Assembly (NCBI GenBank): GCA_021827285.1
Contig: JAKAWM010000102.1
Location: 1-8,299 of the forward strand
Length of the DNA stretch: 8,299 bases
Source of the DNA: Actinomycetes bacterium
GTDB lineage: Bacteria > Actinomycetota > Acidimicrobiia > Acidimicrobiales > Palsa-688
Direction: 5' to 3'
Within the stretch, counting starts at the first letter, position 1, and each line of letters begins with the position of its first letter. Below, piece by piece: positions 1 through 6,018 of the stretch. Made by a program: the position numbers and the translations under genes. The notes beneath the pieces are model-generated. The model searched no databases. It saw nothing but the letters and a program-made list of their open reading frames with translations, and was not told where the DNA came from.

Positions 1-96
1 GTCTGGCAGCGCCTGCTTGCCCTCACCGCCGCCATCTGGCACAACCAGAACACGCACCAACCCGTGCTCCGGTCGCTCGTCGCCTACGACCACTGA
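1..96 (+). CDS. IS982-family transposase, C-terminal end (partial at window edge)
   Basis: Frame 1 is open from the first base to a TGA at 94-96 and encodes 31 residues. They include ALTAAIWHN and end in RSLVAYDH, which I recognise as the usual C-terminus of IS982-type DDE transposases in actinobacteria. Only the tail is visible, so the catalytic residues lie left of the window and I cannot say whether the element is intact. The gene points toward the broken restriction endonuclease on the opposite strand and is probably what interrupted it. The assignment rests on a short but characteristic peptide; another DDE transposase family is possible. Confidence 0.75.
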   Translation, partial: VWQRLLALTAAIWHNQNTHQPVLRSLVAYDH

Positions 97-120
97 GCCG
101 ACCCCTTGGAACTAATCATC
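1..120 (+). mobile_element. Right end of an IS982-like insertion sequence
   Basis: The element enters from the left edge. Its right boundary is inferred, not seen directly. The transposase stops at 96, and homology of the opposing XhoI-type gene to its family ends at about 121-126, where the next bases (reading leftward) encode only Asp-Asp-stop. The terminal inverted repeat should therefore lie within about 97-120. It cannot be verified without the left end, and no target-site duplication can be assessed. Confidence 0.5.
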
Positions 121-411
121 TAGAAGCTGGCTGTCTTTCACGACAAGGAGGTCCCACTGTTTCTCCGGTCTGTAGTAGCCGGGAAGCTCCACGGCAGTGC
201 CGGCGTGCACGTGGTGGAGGTCGAGGCCAGCGTGAACGATGATGTCGGTAAGGAGCACCTCGATTGCTCCCATCTGCGTCCCGCCCGTAACTGCACCTCG
301 TGTGCCAGCATCAACCTTTCCTGCTTTCCGCTGTTTTTCCAGCTGGTGCTCGCGGGCTTCCCAGAAGGATTTGACGGCCTCCCTGAACCTGTTGTCCAGT
401 TGGTCTAACAC
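112..411 (-). pseudogene. XhoI/PaeR7I-type type II restriction endonuclease, truncated before the catalytic E-x-K
   Basis: The 99-residue product resembles the N-terminal 40% of PaeR7I/XhoI endonucleases (about 245 aa, cutting CTCGAG). Visible family features in order are AVKSFWEAR (12-20), KQ (26-27), GTRGAVTGGTQM (36-47), ELPGYYRP (75-82) and QWDLLVVKD (85-93). The family continues with an I-E-F-K-S-Q segment carrying the E-x-K of the PD-(D/E)xK site. Here the reading frame instead gives Asp-Asp-stop and meets the IS982-like end. The first catalytic Asp (D87) remains but the E-x-K and the rest of the nuclease are gone, so cleavage activity should be lost. The GTG start (409-411) overlaps the methyltransferase stop (405-407), as expected for a coupled M-R operon. 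Family is confident; specificity is by analogy. Confidence 0.82.
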
Positions 412-2126
412 CCGAGCAGCTCGCCAGCGTCGTGGACGCCGTAGGCGTCGATCGCTGCCTTGGTGGCCAGGTCAACGTCACGGGAGCGGAATGCTTCAAC
501 CAGCAGGCCGCGCAGTGCGGGGTCTAACGAGGATGGTTTTGGTACCCGTACCTGACGTAGGTACTGAGCCTGAAAGCGCAGGGTACCGCCGCGCATGCGC
601 ACGCTGTAGGCCTCGATGAACAATTGAGCTACCCGGGAAAGCAGTAAGCCTCCCAGTACTTCCAAGTCCCAACAGTCAGACGTTAGCCAGTACAGGTTGT
701 GGTGGGGATAGGTCGTGCCGCTATCGAGCGTCGGGTTGCTAGTCGCCTTCATGTCGGGGAAGTACAGCTTGGCGCGAGAAGCCAAAGGGTGGTTCACCCG
801 GTCGATCGTCCGGTACCAGTCTGTCGTCCTGCGCTGAGCGATGTTCCGCTTGGTTAGGACTGGTCGGTGCTGCTCCAGGTACGCCTCTAGCCTCGGGTAC
901 TCGCCCAAGGGGACAAGACGCCCATCCGGTAGCCAAGGGTTCACGAGGTAGTGGCCCGACCAGACGAGCTTTCCGGAGCGCGTGTCTGCCGCCATTGCGA
1001 GCGGGAGTAGGCGGTCGGCCTCCACAAGGTCTGGGTCGACCGTGACGTACACCTCGTCTCGACCTGTGGCGACGCCGATGCCGACCTTGGTTGCCGTGTA
1101 AGGGTCTTCGAGCGTACTGAGGCGTCGTTCCAGCTCCCGCAGTACGGCGAGGCGGCCTGATTCGAGGGATGGCCACGGCCGGCTGCCGGTGAACCAGCCG
1201 TCCAAACGAGAGGCAGCAAACCCGGTCAGCTCCCGCCGGTGCCCGTCGGCCAGGTTGATAACCGCATCAGCCAAGTTCGTACCGTCTAGTTCCAAAGGTC
1301 CTGCGTCTCGTCCGGCCACCGCCACGATGGGGCGACCTTGGACCTGCTTACGCAAAACCGTTACTGCCGGGTATGCCGAGACCTCGTCCTCGAAAGCCGG
1401 GGCGTCGTGCATTTCCACTACCGCCTCGACGCTGCACGTGTCACCGATAAGACGGCGAAGCTCGGCTCCGTACGAGGACCGCATCCATCGATCAGCGCAG
1501 ATGAAGGCCAGCACGCCGCCTTTTCGTAGCTGGCGGACGCCGGCCTCTATGAAGCCGACGTACAGGTCGCCACGTCCCTGCATTGTCTGGTAGCGCCTGC
1601 GGTAAAAGTCGAACAGGCCAGTAGGCAGGTCGTCATAGCGTATGTAGGGCGGGTTACCGATCACGAAGTCCGCTTCGCGATCGGTTTGTGAGCCAACCAA
1701 GTAATCGTCCACCGTGACCCATTGGTGAGCGATCCTCGCGGCCTGGTTGCGGGCGACGCCCGAACGCGCCAGCTCGTTGGTGGCGGCTTGTCGTGCCTGG
1801 GTCGCCGAGGCCTCGTCCAGTTCGTAGGCGCGCAGTGCTCCTCGTGCATCGCTCAGCGGTCGCCCGTGTGAAAGAGCGGATGCGAGAAGGCGGCGTGCCA
1901 TCGCGACTAGAAAGGCGCCGTCTCCGGCGGCTGGCTCGACCGCGTACTTGCCGGCAAGGTCTTCACCGGCGCGGTAGCCCGCCAGGTCCAGGATCAGCTC
2001 GACCACCCACGGTCGCGTGTAGACAACACCTTTCGGTTCGGGCACATGTCCAGTGAGGTCGATGACGGGTTGTCGGGCCACAGCGCCGTTGCCATCGAAG
2101 TCCATGACTTGTTGCTGTGGTCTCAC
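405..2126 (-). CDS. XhoI/PaeR7I-type N6-adenine DNA methyltransferase (Eco57I-like, gamma class)
   Basis: This 573-aa enzyme should transfer a methyl group from S-adenosylmethionine to adenine, probably in CTCGAG judging by its endonuclease partner. Motif X-like VVYTRPWVVELI is at 34-45, motif I EPAAGDGAF at 64-72, the motif II acidic YELD at 101-104, and catalytic motif IV NPPY at 158-161. The order I-IV followed by a long C-terminal target-recognition region (about 330-560) is the gamma arrangement. The GTG start at 2126 is preferred because GAGG (2135-2138 on the complement) sits 8 nt upstream; an ATG eight codons in lacks such a site. The length is somewhat above what I recall for PaeR7I-type methylases. 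The frame is uninterrupted, so it probably survives as an orphan methylase after loss of its nuclease. Specificity could have drifted. Confidence 0.85.
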   Translation of the reverse strand: MRPQQQVMDFDGNGAVARQPVIDLTGHVPEPKGVVYTRPWVVELILDLAGYRAGEDLAGKYAVEPAAGDGAFLVAMARRLLASALSHGRPLSDARGALRAYELDEASATQARQAATNELARSGVARNQAARIAHQWVTVDDYLVGSQTDREADFVIGNPPYIRYDDLPTGLFDFYRRRYQTMQGRGDLYVGFIEAGVRQLRKGGVLAFICADRWMRSSYGAELRRLIGDTCSVEAVVEMHDAPAFEDEVSAYPAVTVLRKQVQGRPIVAVAGRDAGPLELDGTNLADAVINLADGHRRELTGFAASRLDGWFTGSRPWPSLESGRLAVLRELERRLSTLEDPYTATKVGIGVATGRDEVYVTVDPDLVEADRLLPLAMAADTRSGKLVWSGHYLVNPWLPDGRLVPLGEYPRLEAYLEQHRPVLTKRNIAQRRTTDWYRTIDRVNHPLASRAKLYFPDMKATSNPTLDSGTTYPHHNLYWLTSDCWDLEVLGGLLLSRVAQLFIEAYSVRMRGGTLRFQAQYLRQVRVPKPSSLDPALRGLLVEAFRSRDVDLATKAAIDAYGVHDAGELLGC

Positions 2127-2175
2127 TGGGCCAACCTCGCTCGTTTCCCGGCGGCGGCGCGCCGCACGCGCACTG

Positions 2176-2204
2176 GTTGGTGACTGATCCTACGGGTAAC
2201 CAAC
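2176..2204 (-). promoter_or_regulatory. Putative methyltransferase promoter (-10) inside an inverted repeat
   Basis: Read on the minus strand, TAGGAT at 2192-2187 is a good actinobacterial -10 hexamer, placing a start about 54 nt before the methyltransferase GTG. No convincing -35 is visible. The hexamer is centred in an imperfect inverted repeat with arms 2176-2184 (GTTGGTGAC) and 2196-2204 (GTAACCAAC), 8 of 9 positions pairing across an 11-nt spacer. Such a site could be bound by a repressor or by the methylase itself, but inverted repeats of this quality also arise by chance. Confidence 0.3.
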
Positions 2205-2392
2205 GACGGCCACAGGGATGGTCTCGGGAGGGCGCCAAGCCTCCGACACAGACCGACTAGGGCTTGTCTCATCTCCGTCGCCCTCTGTGCGCGCCGCACC
2301 TCGGGGCTCAGCGGCCGCTCAATGCGCCCCCAAGGGCACCCTTCGGCGCACCTGGTGCGTGGCCGTTGACCAGCTCCTTTAGTTTTCAAGCC

Positions 2393-2797
2393 ATGTCAAG
2401 AAAAGTCCCAGATTACGTTCGCATCCTAGGCTGGTCTCTCCAGCAGCTCCAGCGGCAGATCGCATACGACCGCCTACTGGAGCGTCTCTACCTTGTCGAT
2501 GACGGATGGATCGTGAAGGGCGCGACGGCCCTCCTCGCCCGCGATCTCGGTATGCGCGCCACGATCGACGTCGACGTCTACCGCGCCAGGGCGGCCGAGG
2601 CCGCCGAGGCCGACCTTCGCGAAGCCGTGCGCAGGGACATCGGCGACTGGTTCAGGTTCGAGGTCGGCCGCTGGATGATCAGCATCGCGTCAACCCTTGA
2701 CGACGCCCTGCGGATCGTCCGTCCCTGCTTGGACCCGCTGCTCGATGGGACGGCACCGGGCACCTGGCAACCAGAGGCTGCCAAGTGGGAGAAATGA
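2393..2797 (+). pseudogene. AbiEii/AbiGii-type nucleotidyltransferase toxin with apparent internal deletion
   Basis: From the ATG at 2393 the frame encodes 134 residues. Residues 39-65 (WIVKGATALLARDLGM, then TIDVDVYR) form the nucleotidyltransferase core of AbiEii/type IV TA toxins, with the metal-binding D-x-D at D59/D61. The N-terminal half continues normally to FRFEVG (88-92). It then passes within about eight residues to TLDDALRIVRPCLDPLLDGT (101-120), which resembles the C-terminal end of the longer family (roughly 300 aa as I recall). The middle, including the rest of the catalytic fold, is missing without loss of frame. It is probably inactive. No antitoxin gene is visible upstream, although AbiE systems normally have one. 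The frame is open back to 2264, but the extra N-terminal segment is low-complexity and unlike the family. No good ribosome binding site precedes 2393. Confidence 0.65.
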
Positions 2798-2904
2798 AGT
2801 CGGGAGCCGACCGCAGCGACACTCCTGATCGCCGGCTGCGAGCTTTGCTGGCGGTCACCCGTGGCCTGCTGCCGCCTCGTGCCTGGCGAAGCCCGCCAGG
2901 GTAA
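2794..2904 (+). CDS. Short 36-aa ORF coupled to the AbiEii-like gene
   Basis: An ATG at 2794 overlaps the stop of the AbiEii-like frame (ATGA), with GGGAG just upstream. It opens a 36-codon frame (start MKSGADRSDTPDRRLRALLA) ending at TAA 2902-2904. I do not recognise the product. The 4-base overlap suggests a translationally coupled downstream partner. The early stop and the lack of a continuing frame suggest the gene itself is truncated or frameshifted, but a chance ORF cannot be excluded. Confidence 0.3.
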   Translation: MKSGADRSDTPDRRLRALLAVTRGLLPPRAWRSPPG

Positions 2905-3239
2905 GGCCCGTCTCGCGCTCGACCACGCACCGCAGCTCGACCGACTGGAGGGTGGCTCCAAGAGCCGGCATGTGTTCGATCGCCGACTACGCGCTCATGC
3001 GGGTGCGCCGCGGGTCCTGGACCGTCCGTCGTTCTGTGCGAGCCCGAGCCCTTGGATGACGGACCGGTGGGTGCTAGCTGAAGTTGCCGCGCTCCATACG
3101 GGTACTTCGGCCGGCCAACGAGTCTATCGGGCAGGTGAACCGGGTGGTAAGGGGCATACCTCTTAGGTGGCCGCCACGGTGAAGTTACGATCGCTGTGGT
3201 TGTAGGCGCACCGGGCTCGCCGCGAGAGAAGGGAGAATA
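2905..3239. other. Gene-free stretch before the SDR gene
   Basis: About 335 bp with no recognisable gene on either strand. A 101-codon plus-strand frame (2861-3166) and the long minus-strand frame through the area have compositions typical of shadow frames and no family motif. The end of the stretch supplies the SDR ribosome binding site (GGGAGA, 3231-3236). No clear -35/-10 pair was found. It may hold decayed remains of the gene that begins at 2794. Confidence 0.4.
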
Positions 3240-3998
3240 ATGATGGCTTCCGATGGAGGCTCCGAGGCCGAACCCCGGGTCGCGGTTGTGACGGGTGGCT
3301 CGCGTGGGATCGGCCGCAGCGTGGTCGAACAGCTGGCGGGCGACGGCTTGAACGTGGTCGTCGTGTACGCGTCCAACAAGTCGGAGGCCCAGGCCGCGGT
3401 GGCCGCCGTCGAGAGCCGGGGTGCAGCTGCGATTGCGTTCGGTGCCGACGTCGCCAACGAACAGGCCGTCTCCGAGCTGTTCGACCAAGCGGAGCGAACC
3501 TTCGGTGGAGTCGATGTCGTCGTCAACGCCGCCGGGATGATGGCGCTCGCACCGCTGGTCGACTTCGATCTTGCCGTGCTTGATCAGATGCACCGCACGA
3601 ACATTCGCGGCACCTTCGTCGTCGATCAACAGGCCGCTCGCCGAGTCCGGAAGGGCGGTGCGATCATCAACTTCTCTTCCTCGGTGATCGGCCGCATCGT
3701 GCCCACCTACACGGGCTATGCCGCCAGTAGGGCCGCCGTGGAGGCCATGACGTTCATCCTGGCCCACGAGCTGCGCGGCCGGGATGTCACCGTGAACGCG
3801 GTGGCCCCGGGGCCAACCGCCACGGACATGTTCTTGGACGGCAAGGATCAAGAGACACTCGATCGCTTTGCCAACGCGGTCCCTCTCGAACGGCTGGGGA
3901 CTCCCGAAGACATAGCCCCCGTGGTCGCCTTCCTCGCCAGTCCCGCCGGGCACTGGATCAACGGCCAGACGATTCGGGTGAACGGCGGAATCAACTGA
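3240..3998 (+). CDS. Short-chain dehydrogenase/reductase (FabG-like), catalytic Lys replaced by Arg
   Basis: This 252-aa classical SDR should carry out NAD(P)(H)-dependent oxidation or reduction of an alcohol/carbonyl substrate in the cytosol. The Rossmann motif TGGSRGIG is at 18-25 and the acidic D70 in GADV. NAAG is at 96-99 and the active-site Asn at N121 (NIRGTF). The catalytic Ser is S147 in INFSSS, and Tyr is Y160. The family Y-x-x-x-K reads Y-A-A-S-R, so the catalytic Lys position (164) is Arg, encoded by AGG at 3729-3731, one base from the Lys codon AAG. The C-terminal NGQTIRVNGGIN is typical. VYASNK after strand 2 suggests NADPH preference. GGGAGA precedes tandem ATGs at 3240 and 3243; the second has better spacing, so the true start may be 3243. 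Substrate unknown. Confidence 0.88.
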   Translation: MMASDGGSEAEPRVAVVTGGSRGIGRSVVEQLAGDGLNVVVVYASNKSEAQAAVAAVESRGAAAIAFGADVANEQAVSELFDQAERTFGGVDVVVNAAGMMALAPLVDFDLAVLDQMHRTNIRGTFVVDQQAARRVRKGGAIINFSSSVIGRIVPTYTGYAASRAAVEAMTFILAHELRGRDVTVNAVAPGPTATDMFLDGKDQETLDRFANAVPLERLGTPEDIAPVVAFLASPAGHWINGQTIRVNGGIN

Positions 3999-4187
3999 CC
4001 ATCGAAGAACCTCGGCGAGACGGAAGGGTTGGACGTGATCGTCCACAACGTCGCCGGCTCGCTTTCAGGACTGGCCGACGCGGTCACGCCCGAACAGCTA
4101 GCGGAGATGTACGGCGTCGAGGAGCCCGTGCTCCGATTGGGGCACAGCAACAACCATGGCGCTTCGCTCAGCAACGTCGTGGCCTAA
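3999..4187 (+). pseudogene. Fragment resembling the middle of a second SDR
   Basis: Directly after the SDR stop the same frame stays open for 62 codons to TAA (4185-4187), with no start codon or ribosome binding site of its own. It encodes GLDVIVHNVAGSL followed by LADAVTPEQLAEMYGV, which matches the SDR pattern around the NxxG motif and the following helix (LDVLVNNAG, TPEQ). After that it becomes unrecognisable. It lacks the N-terminal nucleotide-binding motif and the S-Y-K site. It is probably a relic of a tandem paralogous gene; a chance resemblance is possible because the match is short. Confidence 0.35.
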
Positions 4188-4205
4188 AAGCGCCGGCCCT
4201 TGACG

Positions 4206-4230
4206 GCCATCGGGCGAAATGCCCGACGGC
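4206..4230 (+). terminator. Hairpin between the SDR region and hipBA
   Basis: GCC-A-TCGGGC (4206-4215), loop GAAAT (4216-4220) and GCCCGA-C-GGC (4221-4230) can form a 10-bp stem with one A-C mismatch. It lies about 20 bp after the end of the SDR-like fragment and before the hipBA control region, where a terminator would be expected. There is no T-tract, so it would have to work as the T-less type proposed for actinobacteria, or be only an RNA structure. Confidence 0.4.
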
Positions 4231-4241
4231 AACCGGCTCAG

Positions 4242-4253
4242 AGTAGTACTACT
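4242..4253. promoter_or_regulatory. Perfect 12-bp palindrome beside the operator array
   Basis: AGTAGTACTACT is a perfect palindrome ending 7 bp before the first GGCACGATCGTGCC operator. Its sequence differs from the operators, so if functional it would be a site for another protein or part of a promoter element. Position alone suggests relevance. Confidence 0.2.
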
Positions 4254-4260
4254 TGGGAAA

Positions 4261-4457
4261 GGCACGATCGTGCCGGATGTTCACTCCGGGGCTCAAGAGC
4301 GGTGGGCACTTGTCAGCTATCGGCACGATCGTGCCGGTTTCAGCATCGACACGCCCTCAGCCTGCGATCCGGGTAGATATCGGCACGATCGTGCCTGTGC
4401 GAGGTGGCGCTCGTCGCCCGGCTACGGTATTCTGGCCAAATCGGCATGATCGTGCCG
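4261..4457. promoter_or_regulatory. Array of four evenly spaced palindromic operators upstream of hipBA
   Basis: The 14-bp perfect palindrome GGCACGATCGTGCC occurs at 4261-4274, 4322-4335 and 4382-4395. A one-base variant GGCATGATCGTGCC is at 4443-4456. Copies 2 and 4 extend to 16 bp (C...G outside). Copies 2-4 are preceded by TATC, TATC and AATC. Centres are 61, 60 and 61 bp apart, while the intervening ~46 bp share no similarity, so this is not a tandem duplication. The last copy ends 28 bp before the hipB ATG. HipB-type antitoxins are known to repress their own operons by binding several palindromic operators (four in Escherichia coli), so these are most likely HipB operators; the protein itself is a small HTH dimer of the right kind. 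Binding by another regulator cannot be excluded. Confidence 0.82.
4428..4433 (+). promoter_or_regulatory. Possible -10 element of hipBA
   Basis: TATTCT lies between operators 3 and 4, so transcription would start near 4440 at the edge of operator 4, about 45 nt before the hipB ATG. That layout would let bound repressor block the promoter. No good -35 is present at 16-18 bp upstream, so this is tentative. A TTGTCA at 4310-4315 resembles a -35 but lacks a matching -10. Confidence 0.25.
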
Positions 4458-4484
4458 GCTGAGAGCTCTGAGAGACTGAGGGTC

Positions 4485-4682
4485 ATGGACTTGGGAGAAG
4501 CAGTGGTGAGAAGGCGCAAAGCGCTGCACCTCGGCCAAGACGAACTGGCCGAATTGGCCCAGGTGTCGCCGCGCTTCGTCCGCGCTCTTGAACACGGCAA
4601 GCCCACAGCTCGGTTCGACAAGGTTGTCGCCGTCCTCGACGCCCTCGGACTGGAGATCGACCTTCGCGTGCGCCGACCGTGA
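4485..4682 (+). CDS. hipB: HipB-like XRE-family antitoxin and operon repressor
   Basis: This 65-residue protein is almost entirely one helix-turn-helix domain. LGEAVVRRRKAL (3-14) forms the first helix, GQDELAELAQVSPRFVRALE (17-36) the HTH with the Q-x-x-L-A signature, and KVVAVLDALGLEIDL (45-59) the closing helix and dimer-type strand. It should neutralise the HipA kinase and repress hipBA through the palindromes just upstream. The ATG at 4485 is chosen because family alignment starts at LGEAV and because earlier starts in the same frame (GTG 4404, ATG 4446) would lie within the operator array. GAGGG sits very close to the ATG. A GTG pair near 4503 has a better-spaced GGGAG but would remove part of helix 1. 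It overlaps hipA by 4 bases (GTGA), giving coupled translation. Confidence 0.85.
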   Translation: MDLGEAVVRRRKALHLGQDELAELAQVSPRFVRALEHGKPTARFDKVVAVLDALGLEIDLRVRRP

Positions 4683-5899
4683 CCAGCATCGATGGGGACC
4701 GGCTACAGGCCACCAACGTGGCCGACGTCTACAAGGGCGGCCGGCTGGCGGCGAAACTCACACGCCGCGAGAGCAGCACTGAATTCGCTTATCTTCCCGA
4801 GTACCTCCAAGACGGCATTGCGGTCGCCACTACCCTGCCGCTTTCAGATAGCCCTCGCATTACTCCGGCGGGCGCCGTGCCGGCCTTCTTCGCTGGGTTG
4901 CTACCCGAGGGGCGCCGGCTGTCGTACCTGCGCCGGGCCATCAAGACCTCCGCTGATGACGAGCTCGCCTTGCTGCTGGCGGTGGGAAGGGACACGATCG
5001 GCGACGTCCAGGTCGTCCCTGAAGGCGAAGTGCCAGCCGAGCCAGAATCGTTGGTCCGGGTCGAGCGTTCCTTCGCCGAAGTGCACTTCGGCGACCTGCT
5101 AGCTGAAGCCGGGATGATCGACCCAGTGGCACTACCGGGCGTTCAGGACAAGGTCTCGGCCCGGATCATCTCAGTCCCCGTGGGCCACGCCTCAAACCGC
5201 TACATCCTCAAGATCGACCCGCCCGAGTACCCGCACGTAGTTGAAAATGAGGCCTACTTCCTTGGCGTCGCCCGGGCGATGAAGATGCCTGTGGCGGACG
5301 CCGAGGTTGTTCGCGACGCCGACGGTCGCCCCGGGTTGCTTGTTCGGCGCTTCGACCGCATCCGCGGGCCGACCGGCGAAGCGTTGCCGTTGGCCTGCGA
5401 GGACGCCTGCCAGCTCCTCGACCGATGGCCCTCCGACAAGTACCGCGTTACTTCCGAGGAGGTGGCTACTGTCATAGGCCATCGCTGCTCGGCGAGCCTG
5501 CCTGCACTACGGGATGTGTTCCGCCAACTGTGTTTCGCCTGGCTCACCGGCAACGGCGACGTACACGCCAAGAACCTCTCGGTGCTGCGCGATCCCGACG
5601 GCGAATGGAAGGTAGCCCCCGCCTATGATCTCCCCTCGACCGTGCCCTACGGCGACAGGTCACTGGCTTTGTCCCTTGGTGGACGAACGACCGGCTTGGC
5701 CCGTCGTCGCTTCTTCGACTTCGCGGCGGGCATTGGCCTACCGGAGCCGGCCGTCGTCCGGGTCATCGAACAGGTCCTGGCAGGAACGGACGGGGTGATC
5801 GGTGACCTTGAGAACGGCGCCATTCCCCTCCGGGCCGAGGCCGTGAAGTCGACCATCAAGGAGTTGCGCTTCCGTCGCCGTCAGATGGCATCTGTCTGA
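4679..5899 (+). CDS. hipA: HipA-like serine/threonine kinase toxin
   Basis: A 406-aa full-length HipA, the kinase toxin that in E. coli phosphorylates glutamyl-tRNA synthetase and halts growth. The N-terminal couple-HipA domain spans about 10-110 with GLLPEG at 73-78. The glycine-rich phosphate loop is LPGVQDK (152-158), and the nucleotide-binding Lys is K178 in YILK. The hinge-following VRRFDR is at 222-227, the catalytic loop GNGDVHAKN at 291-299 with D294 as the catalytic Asp, and the metal-binding Asp is D317 in AYDLPS. All key kinase residues are present. The residue aligning with E. coli Ser150, the inactivating autophosphorylation site, appears to be Ala151. The GTG start overlaps the hipB stop. 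It is presumably controlled with hipB by the four-operator array. The substrate here is not known. It appears intact, unlike most TA genes around it. Confidence 0.92.
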   Translation: MTSIDGDRLQATNVADVYKGGRLAAKLTRRESSTEFAYLPEYLQDGIAVATTLPLSDSPRITPAGAVPAFFAGLLPEGRRLSYLRRAIKTSADDELALLLAVGRDTIGDVQVVPEGEVPAEPESLVRVERSFAEVHFGDLLAEAGMIDPVALPGVQDKVSARIISVPVGHASNRYILKIDPPEYPHVVENEAYFLGVARAMKMPVADAEVVRDADGRPGLLVRRFDRIRGPTGEALPLACEDACQLLDRWPSDKYRVTSEEVATVIGHRCSASLPALRDVFRQLCFAWLTGNGDVHAKNLSVLRDPDGEWKVAPAYDLPSTVPYGDRSLALSLGGRTTGLARRRFFDFAAGIGLPEPAVVRVIEQVLAGTDGVIGDLENGAIPLRAEAVKSTIKELRFRRRQMASV

Positions 5900-6018
5900 T
5901 CACATCCTTTGCCGCCCGAGGCCGCTTGCGCATTGACGGCGTCCTTGTCATTCGGAAGCACGACACGACATGAAGTGCTTCATTGGGGCAAGGCAGCCCT
6001 GCGTGTGCACGGGTGCTG
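5900..6018. terminator. hipA downstream stretch with weak hairpin
   Basis: No gene is seen between the hipA stop and the RHH remnant. The only structure found is GAAGCAC (5955-5961) pairing with GTGCTTC (5975-5981) across 13 nt. That is a 7-bp stem of modest stability without a T-tract, about 55 bp after hipA. It could be a weak terminator or chance. Confidence 0.15.

Noticed and set aside
739..1593. Several open frames on both strands inside the methyltransferase gene
   Set aside because: All overlap the methyltransferase in other frames, have skewed Arg/Pro/Ser composition and no motifs.
2324..2349. GCGCC/GGCGC hairpin with an AAGG/CCTT inner stem
   Set aside because: The stem is interrupted by an uneven internal loop, has no T-tract, and lies upstream of both flanking genes, where a terminator would make little sense.
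2264..2392. Upstream start for the AbiEii-like gene
   Set aside because: The extra 43 residues are Pro/Ala/Arg-rich and unlike the family; the conserved N-terminus begins at the ATG at 2393.
2679..4046. Long minus-strand open frame of 455 codons
   Set aside because: It is antisense to the clear SDR gene, has no recognisable motif, and is rich in His/Gly/Arg/Asp as expected from a shadow of GC-rich coding DNA.
4261..4457. CRISPR-like array (repeats with ~46-bp non-repeated spacers)
   Set aside because: The repeated units are only 14-16 bp perfect palindromes, number four, and lead directly into a HipB gene; no cas genes are present. Operators explain them better.
4219..4462. Small plus-strand frames across the operator array
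   Set aside because: They owe their openness to the GC-rich repeats; each copy contributes a similar TIV-P peptide, and no ribosome binding site or family motif supports them.
4404..4484. Upstream GTG start for hipB
   Set aside because: It would translate the last operator and the putative promoter; family similarity begins at LGEAV just after the ATG at 4485.
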